From: Balanoglossus misakiensis
Lineage: Eukaryota > Hemichordata
Direction: 5' to 3'
Length of the DNA: 64,000 bases
NCBI GenBank assembly: GCA_040954595.2
Contig: CM082590.2
Location: 8,928,001 to 8,992,000, forward strand
In this document: piece by piece, positions 43,877 to 55,967 of the stretch
How positions within the stretch are numbered: the stretch's first letter is position 1
How the letters are laid out: each line of letters opens with the position of its first letter
Translations under genes and position numbers: made by a program
Notes under the pieces: model-generated
Databases searched by the model: none
Seen by the model: only the letters and a program-made list of their open reading frames with translations
What the model was told of the DNA's origin: nothing

Positions 43877-44860
43877 CTAGATGTAAAATACAACAAAATA
43901 GTTTCATTTTCAAAAAACCCACAAGACTATTATTTATAATTCCATCAGCTATAACAGTCAGCTATCATATCAGTACATGTGATCTCTTGATCGACATCAA
44001 TTTTCTGAGTCTCCACAAATCATTACAAACTTTTAATAATAATAAATTTAACACTTTAACTATATTAACCCTTTCACCACCATGGTTCAGTCCAAACCCA
44101 TTGTTCTCTATGGCAACCTCTCTAAACAGGGAACTGGGCCTGGGGTGAAAGGGATCATAAACAACCACATAGAAAAAATAATAAATTGGCATATTTTCAT
44201 AAAATATTGGTATTTTTAAAATACTAATATTTTATTAAAAATTTATATATACCGGTATACCAATTTATGATTCAGACTCAACAGTTCAGAAAAGAAAACC
44301 AGTTCTCAGAAAAGAAAGTAAATCTGGTCCTTTAATGACCTTGATATCACGTGACAACGTCTTTTCCAGACGTAAACAATACGTTCACACACCTTGTCAC
44401 GACTTTCTTGGAAAAGGTATATACATGTATGACTATACAGTACGTGGCGTTCGACAGGAAAGTAGTTTTCGTTCCAGTAACATGACACAATTGTCAGCTT
44501 CGAGCTTAAGATATAAAGACAACCAACATGTTCTTGAAATAATGATCATATCGATCGATAAAGTTAAAAGGTGATCCCAGTTGTACCTGAGTGTTTTAAT
44601 TCAACCCAACTTCATCGTGTAAAACGCAGAATTTCTACATAAAACGACTTACCTTTCAAAATAAAAATATTGCCGCGTAGACTACTAGGGTCCAACCCGT
44701 TGGTCTGATGGCTTGCATTGTCTTGAGATATCACACACTACTTATTTCGACGCGACATTGATGATAGAGTCCAGCGATCTCGTTGCTACCTACGCTACCG
44801 CCATATTGCAACTCGCAACTCGTCTGTCAAAGTCTTCTTCCGGTCAGCGACCACCCCGTT
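43877..44860 (-). promoter_or_regulatory. 5'UTR intron, first exon and probable promoter of the NEK9-like gene
   Basis: Donor GAAAG/GTAAGT at 44653/44652 and acceptor ACATCTAG before 43876 define a ~780-bp intron upstream of the start codon. The untranslated exon lies upstream of 44653. The minus strand near 44798-44807 has AATATGGCGG, a YY1-type initiator-region element often found at the 5' end of housekeeping genes. The exact start site is unknown. Confidence 0.5.
44065..44156. mobile_element. TTAA-type MITE copy
   Basis: TTAACCCTTTCACCACC on the left, GGGGTGAAAGGG on the right, right TTAA lost. It lies inside the NEK9 5'UTR intron. Confidence 0.65.
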
Positions 44861-45808
44861 TTTTCGTCCAAAATTAGGGATTTCCTGAGAAAGAGATCGT
44901 GAGGACGGCCGCTGGGAGACTAATCTTCCTTCACTGAATGTAAACAAACATGAGTATGCCTGTGTTGGTAATTAATTCAGTGTCAATCGTCTTGTTTACA
45001 ATTCAATCAACTTATCTGCATATTTCTGTCATTGAAATGTGTGACGTATTTTACCCAGTATGCACCGGGGCAGGGATAGCCCAGAAACGATACCATGGTT
45101 ACTACATAGCTATTTTCAAGCTTCAATCTTTTTAGGTTTTACACTTTGAATAACAAAAATATGCCATTCTTTATCTTTTCTTTTACATTTTGGGCACTAA
45201 AGGCGTAGTTGTGGGTTGCTCAGAAAAACTTGTGAAAGGGTCTGGCCTGCAGTTCTGATATATACCCAGCAGCCCTTGCGCCAAAATGGCTGTACAATTT
45301 CTGCCACTGGCTGCGCTATACAGATAAAAACGAAAGAATTCCTATCAGTTCAAAGAACTTTGTGGCCATTCTCTCTATATTCAATGTACAGTAGAACCTT
45401 TTTAATTAGAACACCCAGGGTGTTTGGTGCAGAGAGAGTTCCAGATTATAGAGGTTTTGCTTGTGACAGGTTTAAGAAATACATACATACACCCATGCAG
45501 GCATACATATATACATACATACTCACACACACACATTTATACACACAGATACATATACATTATACATGTATATACATACACACACACTTCCATTTACTTT
45601 ATGGGAATAAACTTATATAAATTTATTGATATAAAATGCTGATCTTGTGATAAGAGGTCATGCCAAGGTCATGATAGAATATCTGGCAAGGGAACATCTT
45701 ATAATGGGATGTAAAGATGGACCAACAAAATCAGAGACCGATCACTTTTTACTGGTTCATTACAAAAAGATTAGACTCAAGTTTATTCAGGAACCAAAAT
45801 TACTACTT

Positions 45809-45902
45809 TTAACCCCTTCACACCCCTTTCCCTATAGAATGGACCCAACCGCACCAGTAAAAACAATGGGGTTGGACCAAGCTGTGGTTGTGAAAAGGTT
45901 AA
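45809..45902. mobile_element. TTAA-type MITE copy
   Basis: TTAACCCCTTCACACCCC on the left, GTGAAAAGGTTAA on the right, 94 bp, diverged interior. Confidence 0.65.
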
Positions 45903-46169
45903 TAATAATATGCACCTCAGGAGGAAACTGACAACTTTCTTTCAAACTTCACTGAATTTACAGCAAGTTTTTGCAACAAAAATATTACAATCGCTATAAA
46001 ATAAAAGTCTGCTTTTCCATTTTCCAACTGAAAACTTGATGTGGTTTCTTTAATAAACCTGCATTTAATTTAAAGAAATTTCCAAGTCTTTAAAATTTAT
46101 TTTATTTAAAAAAAACTGTCATATTTGGTGGGGATATGCTATTGAACACAAATACATACATACCAACCA

Positions 46170-46260
46170 TTAACCCATTCACCCCCCTATCCTTCTGTAC
46201 AGGTCCAACTTTACTTTAGAAAACATTGATTTGGGCTAAACCACTGCAGTGAAAGGGGTA
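46170..46260. mobile_element. TTAA-type MITE copy
   Basis: TTAACCCATTCACCCC on the left, GCAGTGAAAGGGG on the right. The right target site is lost. Confidence 0.6.
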
Positions 46261-47829
46261 TACAGGATGAGCATGCACTGGCTGAGAGCCATGTTAGGCT
46301 CTTGCATTGAGAATTGCTTTAAAACAAAATTTATATAACCTTTTTGATTCCCCAATGCTGCACTTTCTTCAAACTTGACCTCTGACCTTAACTACATCCT
46401 GGTTCTTTTTTAATGGTTGCTCTGGCAATCAATGAACCAATCAAACAGGGGGATTCATACCAAACAAAAATACCAGGATGTAAGGTCATCCAGAAGCCAT
46501 GAAATGCCCAATTTTTGCTGCCTGGCCTGAAGTAAATAAGACTTCAACAAAATTCAGCTTTTGTAAAAAAAAATCTGCTATTTTGCAAATGTGGTTGGCA
46601 AAGATTTTTCACCCTCCTAGTGAGCAAATCTACTTTGAAGTTTGCAAGAATTTTCTTAATTTAACAGTAGTACATTTTGATGGCTTTAACATAGGTATTG
46701 TATGTTCCACAAAAATGAGATTCTATTTATCATAACTTGAATTCTAGAGAGACTGGATGTAAGTCTTCCATAATGAACTTATTTTTAGTCATTTTTTTTT
46801 CCAATTAAAACAGGTTTTTGTACTGTAAAATGACCTAATGCAACTCACTTTGACAATAAAACCTCAAATATTACTTCTGCTCCCTTTTGCTTTCACAGAT
46901 CAATTTCTTCCTTTTTTAACCTGAAGTCTTAATTCACAAGATCATGATTATTTTTTTCAAAATAATATTCTGTACTTGTTTAATGAGATAGAACTGAAAT
47001 GAAAATATTACTAGATCCATTGAAAAGAAATACAGGCATGCATATGACATGTAGTTACATTCCAGTTCATCTGAAAAGTTTTTCAACAGCCAATGACAAT
47101 CCAGATCCATCAGTACTCCTCAACTTCTTCCAAATAAAGACAGTCCCTCTGCAAGAATATTAATTCCCATGTTGTAGATATTTCATGCACACACACAAAC
47201 ATTTCTTGTTGTTGTTGTTTTGTTTGTTTTTGTACCAGCACAGGTTCTTTCTGGTCAAAACCAAAACGCATATTTTTAATTTTTTATGGTTTATTGATAC
47301 ATTATTAGGAAAAAATATTTTTACAAATAGATATTATTTTACAATTTATTTTTACTGTTTTGCACTAAGCTCAAGTGAGGCAGAAAAAAGAGGGGGAAAA
47401 GTGACCATGATACATTTAATAAACATCTAAATGCTTCCTAGAAGTCTAATGAATGAAACTTTCCAAAAAAAGACTTCATTTTTTCTAAATGTTTGTACTA
47501 AGCTTTACTATAAATATCACACAACGAAGGTTTGAAAAATTCACAATTTATCTACATCCACTTAAAGGGTCTTGGTATTATTATTAGCATACATGTATTC
47601 TCAGCCAATAAGATTGGAGGAAAATGCAATGTTTGATATTCTTTACCTGCCTAGGAGGCCTTTATGTAGATTAGCATATTGTTAACCAATGACATAAGGA
47701 CATAAGCTTCCCTAGCTTTGTAAAATAATGTACAGTGGATTTTTCAAGCCGACAAAATCATAAATAAACTTCAAAGTTAGTCATGTTGGATGGATTTGTA
47801 GGCGAAGCAACAAAACCGAAAACTATTTT

Positions 47830-47922
47830 TTAACCCTTTCACCACTATGGTTCAGTCCAAACCCATTGTTTTCTATGGAAAAGTTCGACCTCTAAAGAGG
47901 AAACTAGGGGTGAAAGGGTTAA
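47830..47922. mobile_element. Complete TTAA-type MITE copy
   Basis: TTAACCCTTTCACCACTATG on the left, GGGGTGAAAGGGTTAA on the right, 93 bp. Internal GTTCAGTCCAAACCCATTG and GACCTCTAAAGAGGAAACT. A well-preserved reference copy. Confidence 0.78.
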
Positions 47923-48227
47923 TAATGACAATATATCTACATAAAGAAGCAGAGAGGATATTGCACCCAACACCATGTTTCACCGCATAAAATAACGAAA
48001 TCAACGAATTCTAATAAATACAATATAATTAGATCTTATTTTCTAACATCAAAATAACCACAGGCAAATTTCCCTGAATTGAGTGTATTTCCATGGCAAC
48101 GAAATCCAACATGACCAACACTGAACTTCAGTTAAAGTCACACACATGCATGCCACACATAGAATCTTTCTTTCCAATCTACTGATATTTGTGCTGTACA
48201 TTATGAGAATCAAAGTTGTTGGTTTTT

Positions 48228-50179
48228 TTAAATTTTCTGGATTTTCTCGCCGACAATGACGGGGTTGTTTTTCCTAATTTGTTCCTGTCCTTCGGCCCGG
48301 TAATCAAATGTACAATTATGTTTGTCCGAATAGCGATGGATGCTGCAGAAAAGTCCTCCACATCGACACTCAAATCCTGAAAGATAAAAGAAACACCTTC
48401 GTTAGATCCTTCCACCCCTTTCCCATGTTCAATGGTATAGCCTGGACATTGCAAATGGCATGGAATCAACCAAAGAAGTCTTGTGGTGAGGTAACTGACT
48501 TGTGTGCTGTTTATGCAAGCCCAGAAGTGTATGTTGAACTCTGAACCTGCTGATGTTGTATGAAAACAAATTATAACAGCCCCCCCCCCCCCCCAATACA
48601 ATTTTGGTATTCTCCCTCAGATGTCCAGGGGGTGGCTCTCCTAGAACCCAGTAATCCCAGTATACAAAATCAATCCCCCCTTGAAATGTTCTCTGAGGTG
48701 ATTGTTTACTTGCATAACAAAGAAGTTACTGTGATTCTAATAAATTTCTACTGTTTTGCCAAAAGTGGCGACAACGAAACTTGATTCATCTAAGGAGAAC
48801 ACAAATAAAAAATACACAATTCTCACCTGTAAGGCCTACTTTCTTACGACAAGTATAACATCGATTTCTCTTTTTAATTTTCTTATCACTATCATCTTTT
48901 TCCTCACTACTAGTCGACGCCGTTGAAGTCGTTGGCGAGCCTTGCATGTCGTCCTGACTGGCTGCAGCACCGAGGGGTTGTTGTTGCGTCCCATCGCTGT
49001 CCGAGTGACAGGAGGCTGTAATGGTAGTTGTGGTGGTTGCAGTGATGGCTGAGGCTGAGGGTTCCGCTGTCGCCGCCGCCGCCAACGGACTTGTGGTGGT
49101 ACTTGTAGATGCCGATGATAAAGTTGCTGGAAGAGAAATCAAGACATATCAATCAGTCATTCAAATCAATTCACTACATGTATACTAACTTGGCATGATA
49201 TAATCTATTTTTATTGTCTGTCTGTCTGTCTGTCTGTATGTATGTATGTCTGTCTGTGTATGTATGTATGTATGTATGTATGTGTGTGTGCGTGTTATGT
49301 ATGTATGTATGTATGTATGTATGTACGTATGTATGTATGTACGTCTGTCTGTATGTATGTATGTATTTATGTTGCCACGTGGACACACACATATACATTA
49401 CTCAAACATTTCCGTAACCAGGCTAAATACAAAGATCAACTTCTGATTAGCCCTAACTGACCCAAACCCGGCTCAATTGAACAAGTATGGCATCTAAATA
49501 CCTGAGGGTACCATTGATAATCTACTCATGCCACCAATGAATTGGTGTTGACAACAACCAACACCCGCCTACTTATAATCAAATTTATGACCTGCCATGC
49601 TGGCATCAGATAATGCCCCTTCACCTCTGTGCGATCTCAAACCCTAGCAAACAAACGAGTTTACAACCTTCAGTCATAAACAGGCTCCAGACTGAATATA
49701 CCCCATTGATTTCCCTACATAACATTTTCCGCTTTCCAACAACAAAAACGGTGGAAAGCCTCGCTCAACAAGAGATGCAGCCAGCAAACATTAAGATGCA
49801 GCTAGTTATTATTTGAAACCTTGCTTCTTTCTTGTGTGGCTTCCTTATGAAGCTGATCTAGTAATTACATTGTCATAATGATTTGCAAGAGGTCAAAACC
49901 CCAGCTGTCTTGTTTTATACCTCTCACCCCCCATTTCCGTTTATAACAGTCCATCGCTGCCATTGATGACAACAGCGCTGGATCGAACCATTGCAATGAA
50001 AGGGTAAAACGTGACTTACTTTGGCTGGGACTAACTCTCCCGGAAGATTGGTTTGAGTTCTGCTTCCGTTTGACATAGTCTTTGTAACATTTTGAACACA
50101 TTCCTTCTGTTGCTGGACATCCATAAAATCCACAGCCGTTCCTACATAGCATAGGTTGATTAGACTGTTCTTGTTCCAT
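48228..50179 (-). CDS. ZFAND5/6: A20/AN1 zinc-finger protein, ZFAND5/6 type
   Basis: ZFAND5 and ZFAND6 bind ubiquitin through the A20 finger and modulate proteasome and NF-kB-linked stress responses. Three coding exons join in phase to 202 residues: 50179-50020, 49126-48827 and 48376-48228. The N-terminus has the A20 finger ([19 protein letters not shown] then SKCYKDY; ligands C-x3-C-x11-C-x2-C). A Ser/Thr/Ala-rich disordered linker follows. The C-terminal AN1 finger begins [15 protein letters not shown] and continues across the last intron with [10 protein letters not shown] and HRYSDKHNC; the chain ends [12 protein letters not shown], the family signature. Length matches vertebrate homologues (about 208-213). 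The start is the first Met in the family position. The preceding acceptor at 50207 shows that a 5' untranslated exon lies further right. It looks like a single pre-duplication copy of the ZFAND5/6 pair. Confidence 0.95.
49210..49372. repeat. (TGTC/TATG)n microsatellite in the ZFAND intron
   Basis: TGTC repeats grade into TATG repeats with a short GTGTGTGCGTG interruption. It lies in the first coding intron (50019-49127). Confidence 0.95.
49918..50010. mobile_element. Diverged TTAA-type MITE copy in the ZFAND intron
   Basis: CCTCTCACCCCCCATTTCCG on the left and GCAATGAAAGGGTAA on the right, within 10 bp of the A20-exon donor. Confidence 0.5.
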
Positions 50180-50736
50180 CAGTGGATCTATTTTTATTAA
50201 ATATAACTGCAAATGAAAACAGAAAGCAACATGATGACATGAAATAAAACAGTACAGTAAAACCTGTCATTACGGACACCTCTCTAATCAGGACACATAC
50301 CTGGTTCACACAGGGTAAAATTTGAAACGTTTCAGAGACACTTTTTGCCTATGGTAAACACACACACAAAGTTTATGTATAGGCGCTGAGGCTCGGTCCC
50401 ATAGACAATGGCTTGCGAAAGGTGTTAATCCCTACACCAGCTCAGGTCTGGCCGGAAAAGCCGTCTCCAATCTGAGACATTTCAGGACCACTATACACCG
50501 TTCACACATAATTATTTATGCCAGTATTTGATCTGAGATGTTTCAGAAATGGTCCCTGTGTGACCCCCATCACAGTTGGGTAAGCACCCCTTATCTGTTA
50601 TTTAAATTACTAGTGTAATGTATGCTGGCTAACAGCCACACACACAGTTGACATCTTGCCAAGGATATTCTATCACATGCATTGTATCATTTAACACTGA
50701 AACGAATACAACAGAACAGGTCAAGGGGGTTGAAAA

Positions 50737-50829
50737 TTAACCCCTTCACCACCATGGTCTAGTCCAAACCCATTGTTTTCTACAGGAAGGTTTGACCTCT
50801 GTAAAGGAAACTGGGGGTGAAAGGGTTAA
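50737..50829. mobile_element. Complete TTAA-type MITE copy
   Basis: TTAACCCCTTCACCACCATG on the left, GGGGTGAAAGGGTTAA on the right, 93 bp, forward orientation. Confidence 0.75.
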
Positions 50830-53800
50830 ATTATCCCAAACTGGTTTTAAATACAATCTGTTAAAGCAGGGAAATTTGAATGATGAATAAAGTCACTAAT
50901 TCCAAAAGGAATTTTCTGATTAATTCCCTACTACCCCCACACTCCCGGGGGACCATTTGTCGTTGAAGTGTTCAACCCTGAGGTAGCCCTAGGAATGAAT
51001 TCAGTATCTGATGGACCAAGGTAAAATGGCATTTCATGGAAATTACTGCTAGCGCTACTTATGTGTCCTTGGCTTAGTTGTTTGGTTCAAACGTTTGCGT
51101 GGATTATTGATTTGGCCTTGTCAACACAACAATGCCAGTTGCTGATCACAGGACTGTAGTAAAACGGTGACACAGTACTATCACCATTGATAAGTAAGAA
51201 AACCCAACTGGTGTGAATTAACCCTTCCCCTCACCCCCAGTTCCCAGTATAGAGGTCTAACTTTACCATAGAAAACAATGGATGTGGACCAAACCATGGT
51301 GGTGAATGGGTGACATTGAGATCCAGCCGGAGGTGAGGTTGTAACGACCTGACATTGAAGTGAGGACAGGACGACTACAGAAGCCAATGTTTGAAACCAC
51401 AGTCTATTGGCTAGCTAAACAAAGTACATGTACTAACACTGAGCTGGTGCTGGCAACCCATTCATATTGGGCTAGCTCTGTGTTAATACAATGCTAACCC
51501 AGTGCTGGCATTCTAACAAAAGTATGATATTAGACCAATAACACTACCTACACCGGAAACCTCTGTAAACCGAACATCTATACCTATTCAGCCCCACAGA
51601 ATCCAAATATTATAACGAACCCCTTGAAATTTCATATCAAGCATTATCACCAGTAATTATCTTTTATTTCCTCTGTTTAACACATTTTAATAATTTCAAA
51701 TACCAAGAATAATTCCTGATCAATTTCTGTGGTGACTCATCCAACAAATACACGTTCTACGATCACTCAAATCTACGAAGGCCATATAGTTACCTTGGCT
51801 TCTCCAATACATGTATAATCTACCGGTAGTCTCGTATATCACTATACGTGTAACCTTGCTTAGAGGAAATAAGATGCCGCGAAACTGTCAGTGACATAAT
51901 CACGCAAGATTTATATCAATGACCAGGCCGACTATTTCACTCACTTTACTGGTGGTAATACCTTATCTCACAAGTAACTCAAAATGCAAATTATCTTTAT
52001 TACTACACGTAAATTACAGCAATATATCTACTAGATAATTATTACCCTACAGGAAATAAAAACTGGAAAGAAATATGAGAAAAAAATTCAAGGTCATCTT
52101 TCTCTATGTTATAGAGTTATGACTATATTTAATCCCTAAAGATATTACCATGTTGACGATTTTGAACACCTACATTCAGCATCAATATTTACTGATTCCT
52201 GTTAATGCATTTTGTTGACTACTCTTCAAGGTTTCAAAGAGTTAGATGTATTTTCCATTAATTCTTGTTTTCCAGGAATTTCTTTCGGGGATATCTACAT
52301 CATGTTGGGTGTTCAGCAAATTTCATGTTTTCAAATCTCCGGACATGATATAGCCTTTATCCTATATAGTATGGAAACCAATCATTAAAAGTTAACACTA
52401 AAATGATGTTCATGAGTGTTCAAACAAACGAACAAACAGTATGGTGGCACTCTTTTTTTGGGTGTGCCACCAACTGAAAGTCTGTGATTGGCTAGATCTC
52501 AATTTGCCATGGTAACCGTATGTAGCTAAATCTACATAGGTGATCGTATGTCTTTAAGTTCAATACATTTTGTGTCGCATTTTTGCACATTCAGCTTCCT
52601 TACAGCCCCCACAGCTAAGCAGTCTTACTGATCAGGAAGTTTTATTCAATATAATTAGCATTTGTAGAGAGACTGAAAAATATACCGGTATACACAAATT
52701 CAAATTTCTAATTCCTCATTTTAAGTCAATGATTAATGATCTCATCAGACTGTACAATCAATTGTTTTGTTTCTTTTGTCTTCAACATAATGAGAATTCG
52801 GCTGTGTGGGGAAACAAGTGGTCACACATGTAGTGAATATTCATCTCAGCTGTTGTACCGACTACCGGTGTATGTAATACCAGATGATGTCGATTCGACC
52901 TTTGAGATTGATATGTACATGTATGTCCATTGCAAATATTATATTGAAATTGGCTACACAAATATGTTCAGAAAAGGGAGTGAATTAGTGCATCGATATG
53001 TCAATGTATGATATTTTTAAAGAAAAAGAAAAATGTTCAAAAATGTCTTAAGCAAACCAGAGATACCCTAGTCTTGTATGGTTTCTATTTATAGGCCCTG
53101 ACGATGTCGGCGAATCTCTCTTTGTTAGTGGAAGCGTCTCTCGTTATTCAGATAGCATCGGCAGCTATATTCACCGTTATTATGGATGGTAAAAACCAAC
53201 ATTTATCTCTGTAAAGCTGGATTTCATCATCTGATCGTTATGAAGTAGGGAACACTGTAGAATTTTTAACCAGATTGTTTTAGTCTTGTTGACGCTCATA
53301 TAATTAACAGCCAGTATGAGTAAGCAAATATGGAGAGTTGTACGTGGCGGAAAAAGACCGAAATTTCCCTGTATTTCGCGGAAAATGACCACATTTAACC
53401 CGATCGACAAAAGTTCATATACACTACTGAGGGATAGTTTCGATACCGGGTTGAAATTTTCTGAAATAAACCGACCGATAAGCCTTCAAAGTACAGATCC
53501 TGAATGTTGTGAAACAAGGATTATATGTACTGGTTTAAACATGGCGACCATTTAACCTGTATGTACCCTCTTCTTAAAAAGTCGCTTTTAGAAAGGTTTG
53601 GGCGATTATTTCGCCAAAAAATTGATAAATTCCGCGAGAAAGGTAAAAGAGCTTCGGGAAACGGAAGGAAAATCTTCATATTTACCTTAAATTCCGTAAT
53701 TCTGGCGGACTTCTCGCCGCAGTATGTGTATCTATCCTTCTTAGCTTGGGAGTCTGTTTTTAGAAATTCTATTTGTACCGATCACATGACCCGAATGGCG

Positions 53801-55060
53801 ACTGGCGATTGGTAGAGAAAAACAATGATGGATCAGAACGAAGGAAATCATTATGACGTCACGGGGTGACTCCCTCCCCTGGATACTACCATTACTGAGT
53901 ATAGGGGTGCAAGGTAGAAGTTGTAAAATTAAGAGAGAAAAATTACGTTTGAAAGGTTTATGTTTAACCTCAAAAATAGTTCTCTTTTATTGGCCTGACT
54001 GTTATCATACATGTTAAATGTTAACTTTGAAGACTTTCAACAAAATCTGACGTCTGTAGAAATTGTCCCTCAAATGCCAACTGTACTGTTTCTACCTACT
54101 GTAGTAAGGTATGGGGACTCTTCTTGCTGTGTTGACCCTGAACTTAGTGCGGTTATCGCTTGTGACAACAGTCGACTGTGCTAGAACCTACGGTGATGAT
54201 TTAACTTCGTGATTCAACGCCCTTCATCGACTGTGTTCGTCATTTTCCGGAAATGCGGTCATACACGTAATAATTGGTTCGTCATCGGCCGGACGGATGT
54301 TGGCTACATAACTTATCACACAATACAATAAAAGATTTCTTTTAAAGAGCACTTGAGTGTTGGAAGGCAAAAGCGCACCTCAAAATTAGTTGAAATGTAA
54401 CATGTGATGATGTGTGTAGATAGAAGCCCAGCTTATCTTTTTCCCAGAGTCATACTGAGAAACTTACAAAAAGTTTTGTTTATTTGCTAATCGATGAAAG
54501 AAAGAAAAGAAAAAGACCGAAAATTAACGTTTTGAGAATGGTTTTAATCACACGACCAACTTGCTGTGAGAATCCGATGGAAATATACACTGAAATGTAC
54601 ACTTGCTTTGTCAACTTCTGCCTAAACTTGATAAGTTTTGTTTATTTCTTTATTTTATATGACGACAACCGCTGTTTTGACCATCTGAAAACTTTCTAGT
54701 TATTACCTTTTTGTTTATCATAAACAGATCGATTTGTAGGCGAACATTCTCGGTTCTTGAAGTCAATAAACTCAAGCCGGTTTGTTTCGGTCATACTGTC
54801 GTCATACCTTGACGCCAAAAGGAGGTTACTAGGCCAAACGTGAACCAAACATGATCACATAATGAACACAAGAGGGCGCTGTTCAAAGAAGCAATCTTGA
54901 AATGGACATTTTTCGCAGTACATGTACTCGTTTTCGGCTAATACTTCGGGGAAATCGGATTAAGTGTCCGAAAAATGTGGGTCAAGTGACAAAGAGACTA
55001 TAATGTAACAGTTCATGACATTCTCACACACAAAAAGGATTGTACAATCATCCAAGTTGT
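50830..55060 (-). other. ZFAND upstream region; probable 5'UTR exon near 53.7-53.9 kb
   Basis: No coding exon was seen. On the minus strand a donor AAG/GTAAAT at 53686/53685 follows GC-richer sequence with a TGACGTCA CRE-like site at 53854-53861. This could be the ZFAND first exon and promoter. The TGACGTCA context also resembles the repeats at 15904 and 16391, so repeat origin is possible. Confidence 0.3.
51219..51313. mobile_element. TTAA-type MITE copy
   Basis: ATTAACCCTTCCCCTCACCC on the left with a small duplication, ACCATGGTGGTGAATGGG on the right, reverse orientation. Confidence 0.55.
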
Positions 55061-55075
55061 CATAACAAACAAAAT

Positions 55076-55081
55076 TTTATT
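55076..55081 (-). terminator. Candidate poly(A) signal of the ZNF280/POGZ-like gene
   Basis: AATAAA on the minus strand about 890 bp downstream of the stop codon. The nearest canonical hexamer I saw. Confidence 0.4.
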
Positions 55082-55729
55082 GAATTCTGAAAGAGCGAGC
55101 TCAAACAAAGTTTTGTAATGAGAAGTCTCAATCTTTGAGAACACCATGAAATCAAGGGATGAAGTATAATGTTCTGATAGAGGTGAAAAACAACACATTG
55201 GCTATTATACATGTAATAACAGCTAAACTCATACAAATCTACTACTATGGTCTATAAATCGCTAAAGTTTTATAACATTGAACTGAAACTCAAGATATAT
55301 TTCAGATAATTTTACTGTATTGTAGTTTCTGAGTAAATCATTCCATACAACGTCATACACATTTTGTATACTTTAGTACCATATGCCTTTTTTAAATTAT
55401 ATGTAAACTATACAAAATATGCAAGAAATGACCCACAGACTTTTAGTAGGCTTTTCAAGTATTACGCCAATGTCATTTCAGTTACACAATTTGTTCTTTG
55501 GTGATTTTGGTCCAAATCACCAATTAAACGAAATAAGCCATAATTACATTATCTGCAAACAATAACATAATGGCATCTATATCTACTGATTGAATGTTCA
55601 ATGAGTCTTTAACAAGCAATTATACTGTCTACTTCAAAGACCCAATTAACCCAAAGTGTTTGTATGTTAAGACAAAACAACTAACTAAATATAATTTTGC
55701 AATTTTTCACTCTCTTGAAATCATTGATT

Positions 55730-55967
55730 TTAAAGCTTCTGCAGCAGGCTGTCAAACTGTTGCCATGACATCCAGGATGGTTCAACATCTTGCGATCTCT
55801 TGAACTTCTTGGATATCCTGCAGAGAAGAGAAACAAAAAGATACCAGATCATGATTATGTTACAGGCATGTACCAAAATCTGCACACAGTTTAGCCTTAG
55901 GTTACAATGCATATTTTGTGAATTTACCTGTTTTTAAATCTTCTAACCAGTCTTCTGTGAGACATGT
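55730..55967 (-). other. Probable 3'UTR intron of the ZNF280/POGZ-like gene
   Basis: Donor AAACAG/GTAAAT at 55928/55927 and acceptor CTTCTCTGCAG before 55817 define a ~110-bp intron. The donor lies about 40 nt after the stop codon, under the usual distance that triggers nonsense-mediated decay. Splicing also joins a frame, different from the main one, ending SWQQFDSLLQKL; there is no evidence it is translated. Confidence 0.5.

Larger units (their letters stand above)
44880..48150. other. Region between NEK9 and ZFAND genes, with MITE copies
   Basis: No credible coding exon. Contains MITE copies at 45809-45902 (TTAA at both ends), 46170-46260 and 47830-47922 (TTAA at both ends, forward orientation). 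A TA-rich CA-type microsatellite lies near 45480-45590. The left side is probably the NEK9 upstream region and the right side the ZFAND 3'UTR; a minus-strand AATAAA at 47345-47350 is one candidate end. Confidence 0.5.

Noticed and set aside
48560-48784. Small plus-strand ORF next to the AN1 exon
   Set aside because: Starts in a poly(C) run and has no domain; it is intronic to the ZFAND gene.
53525-53815. 96-codon plus-strand ORF with a basic stretch
   Set aside because: No family resemblance and no splice context; it overlaps a possible ZFAND 5'UTR exon on the other strand.
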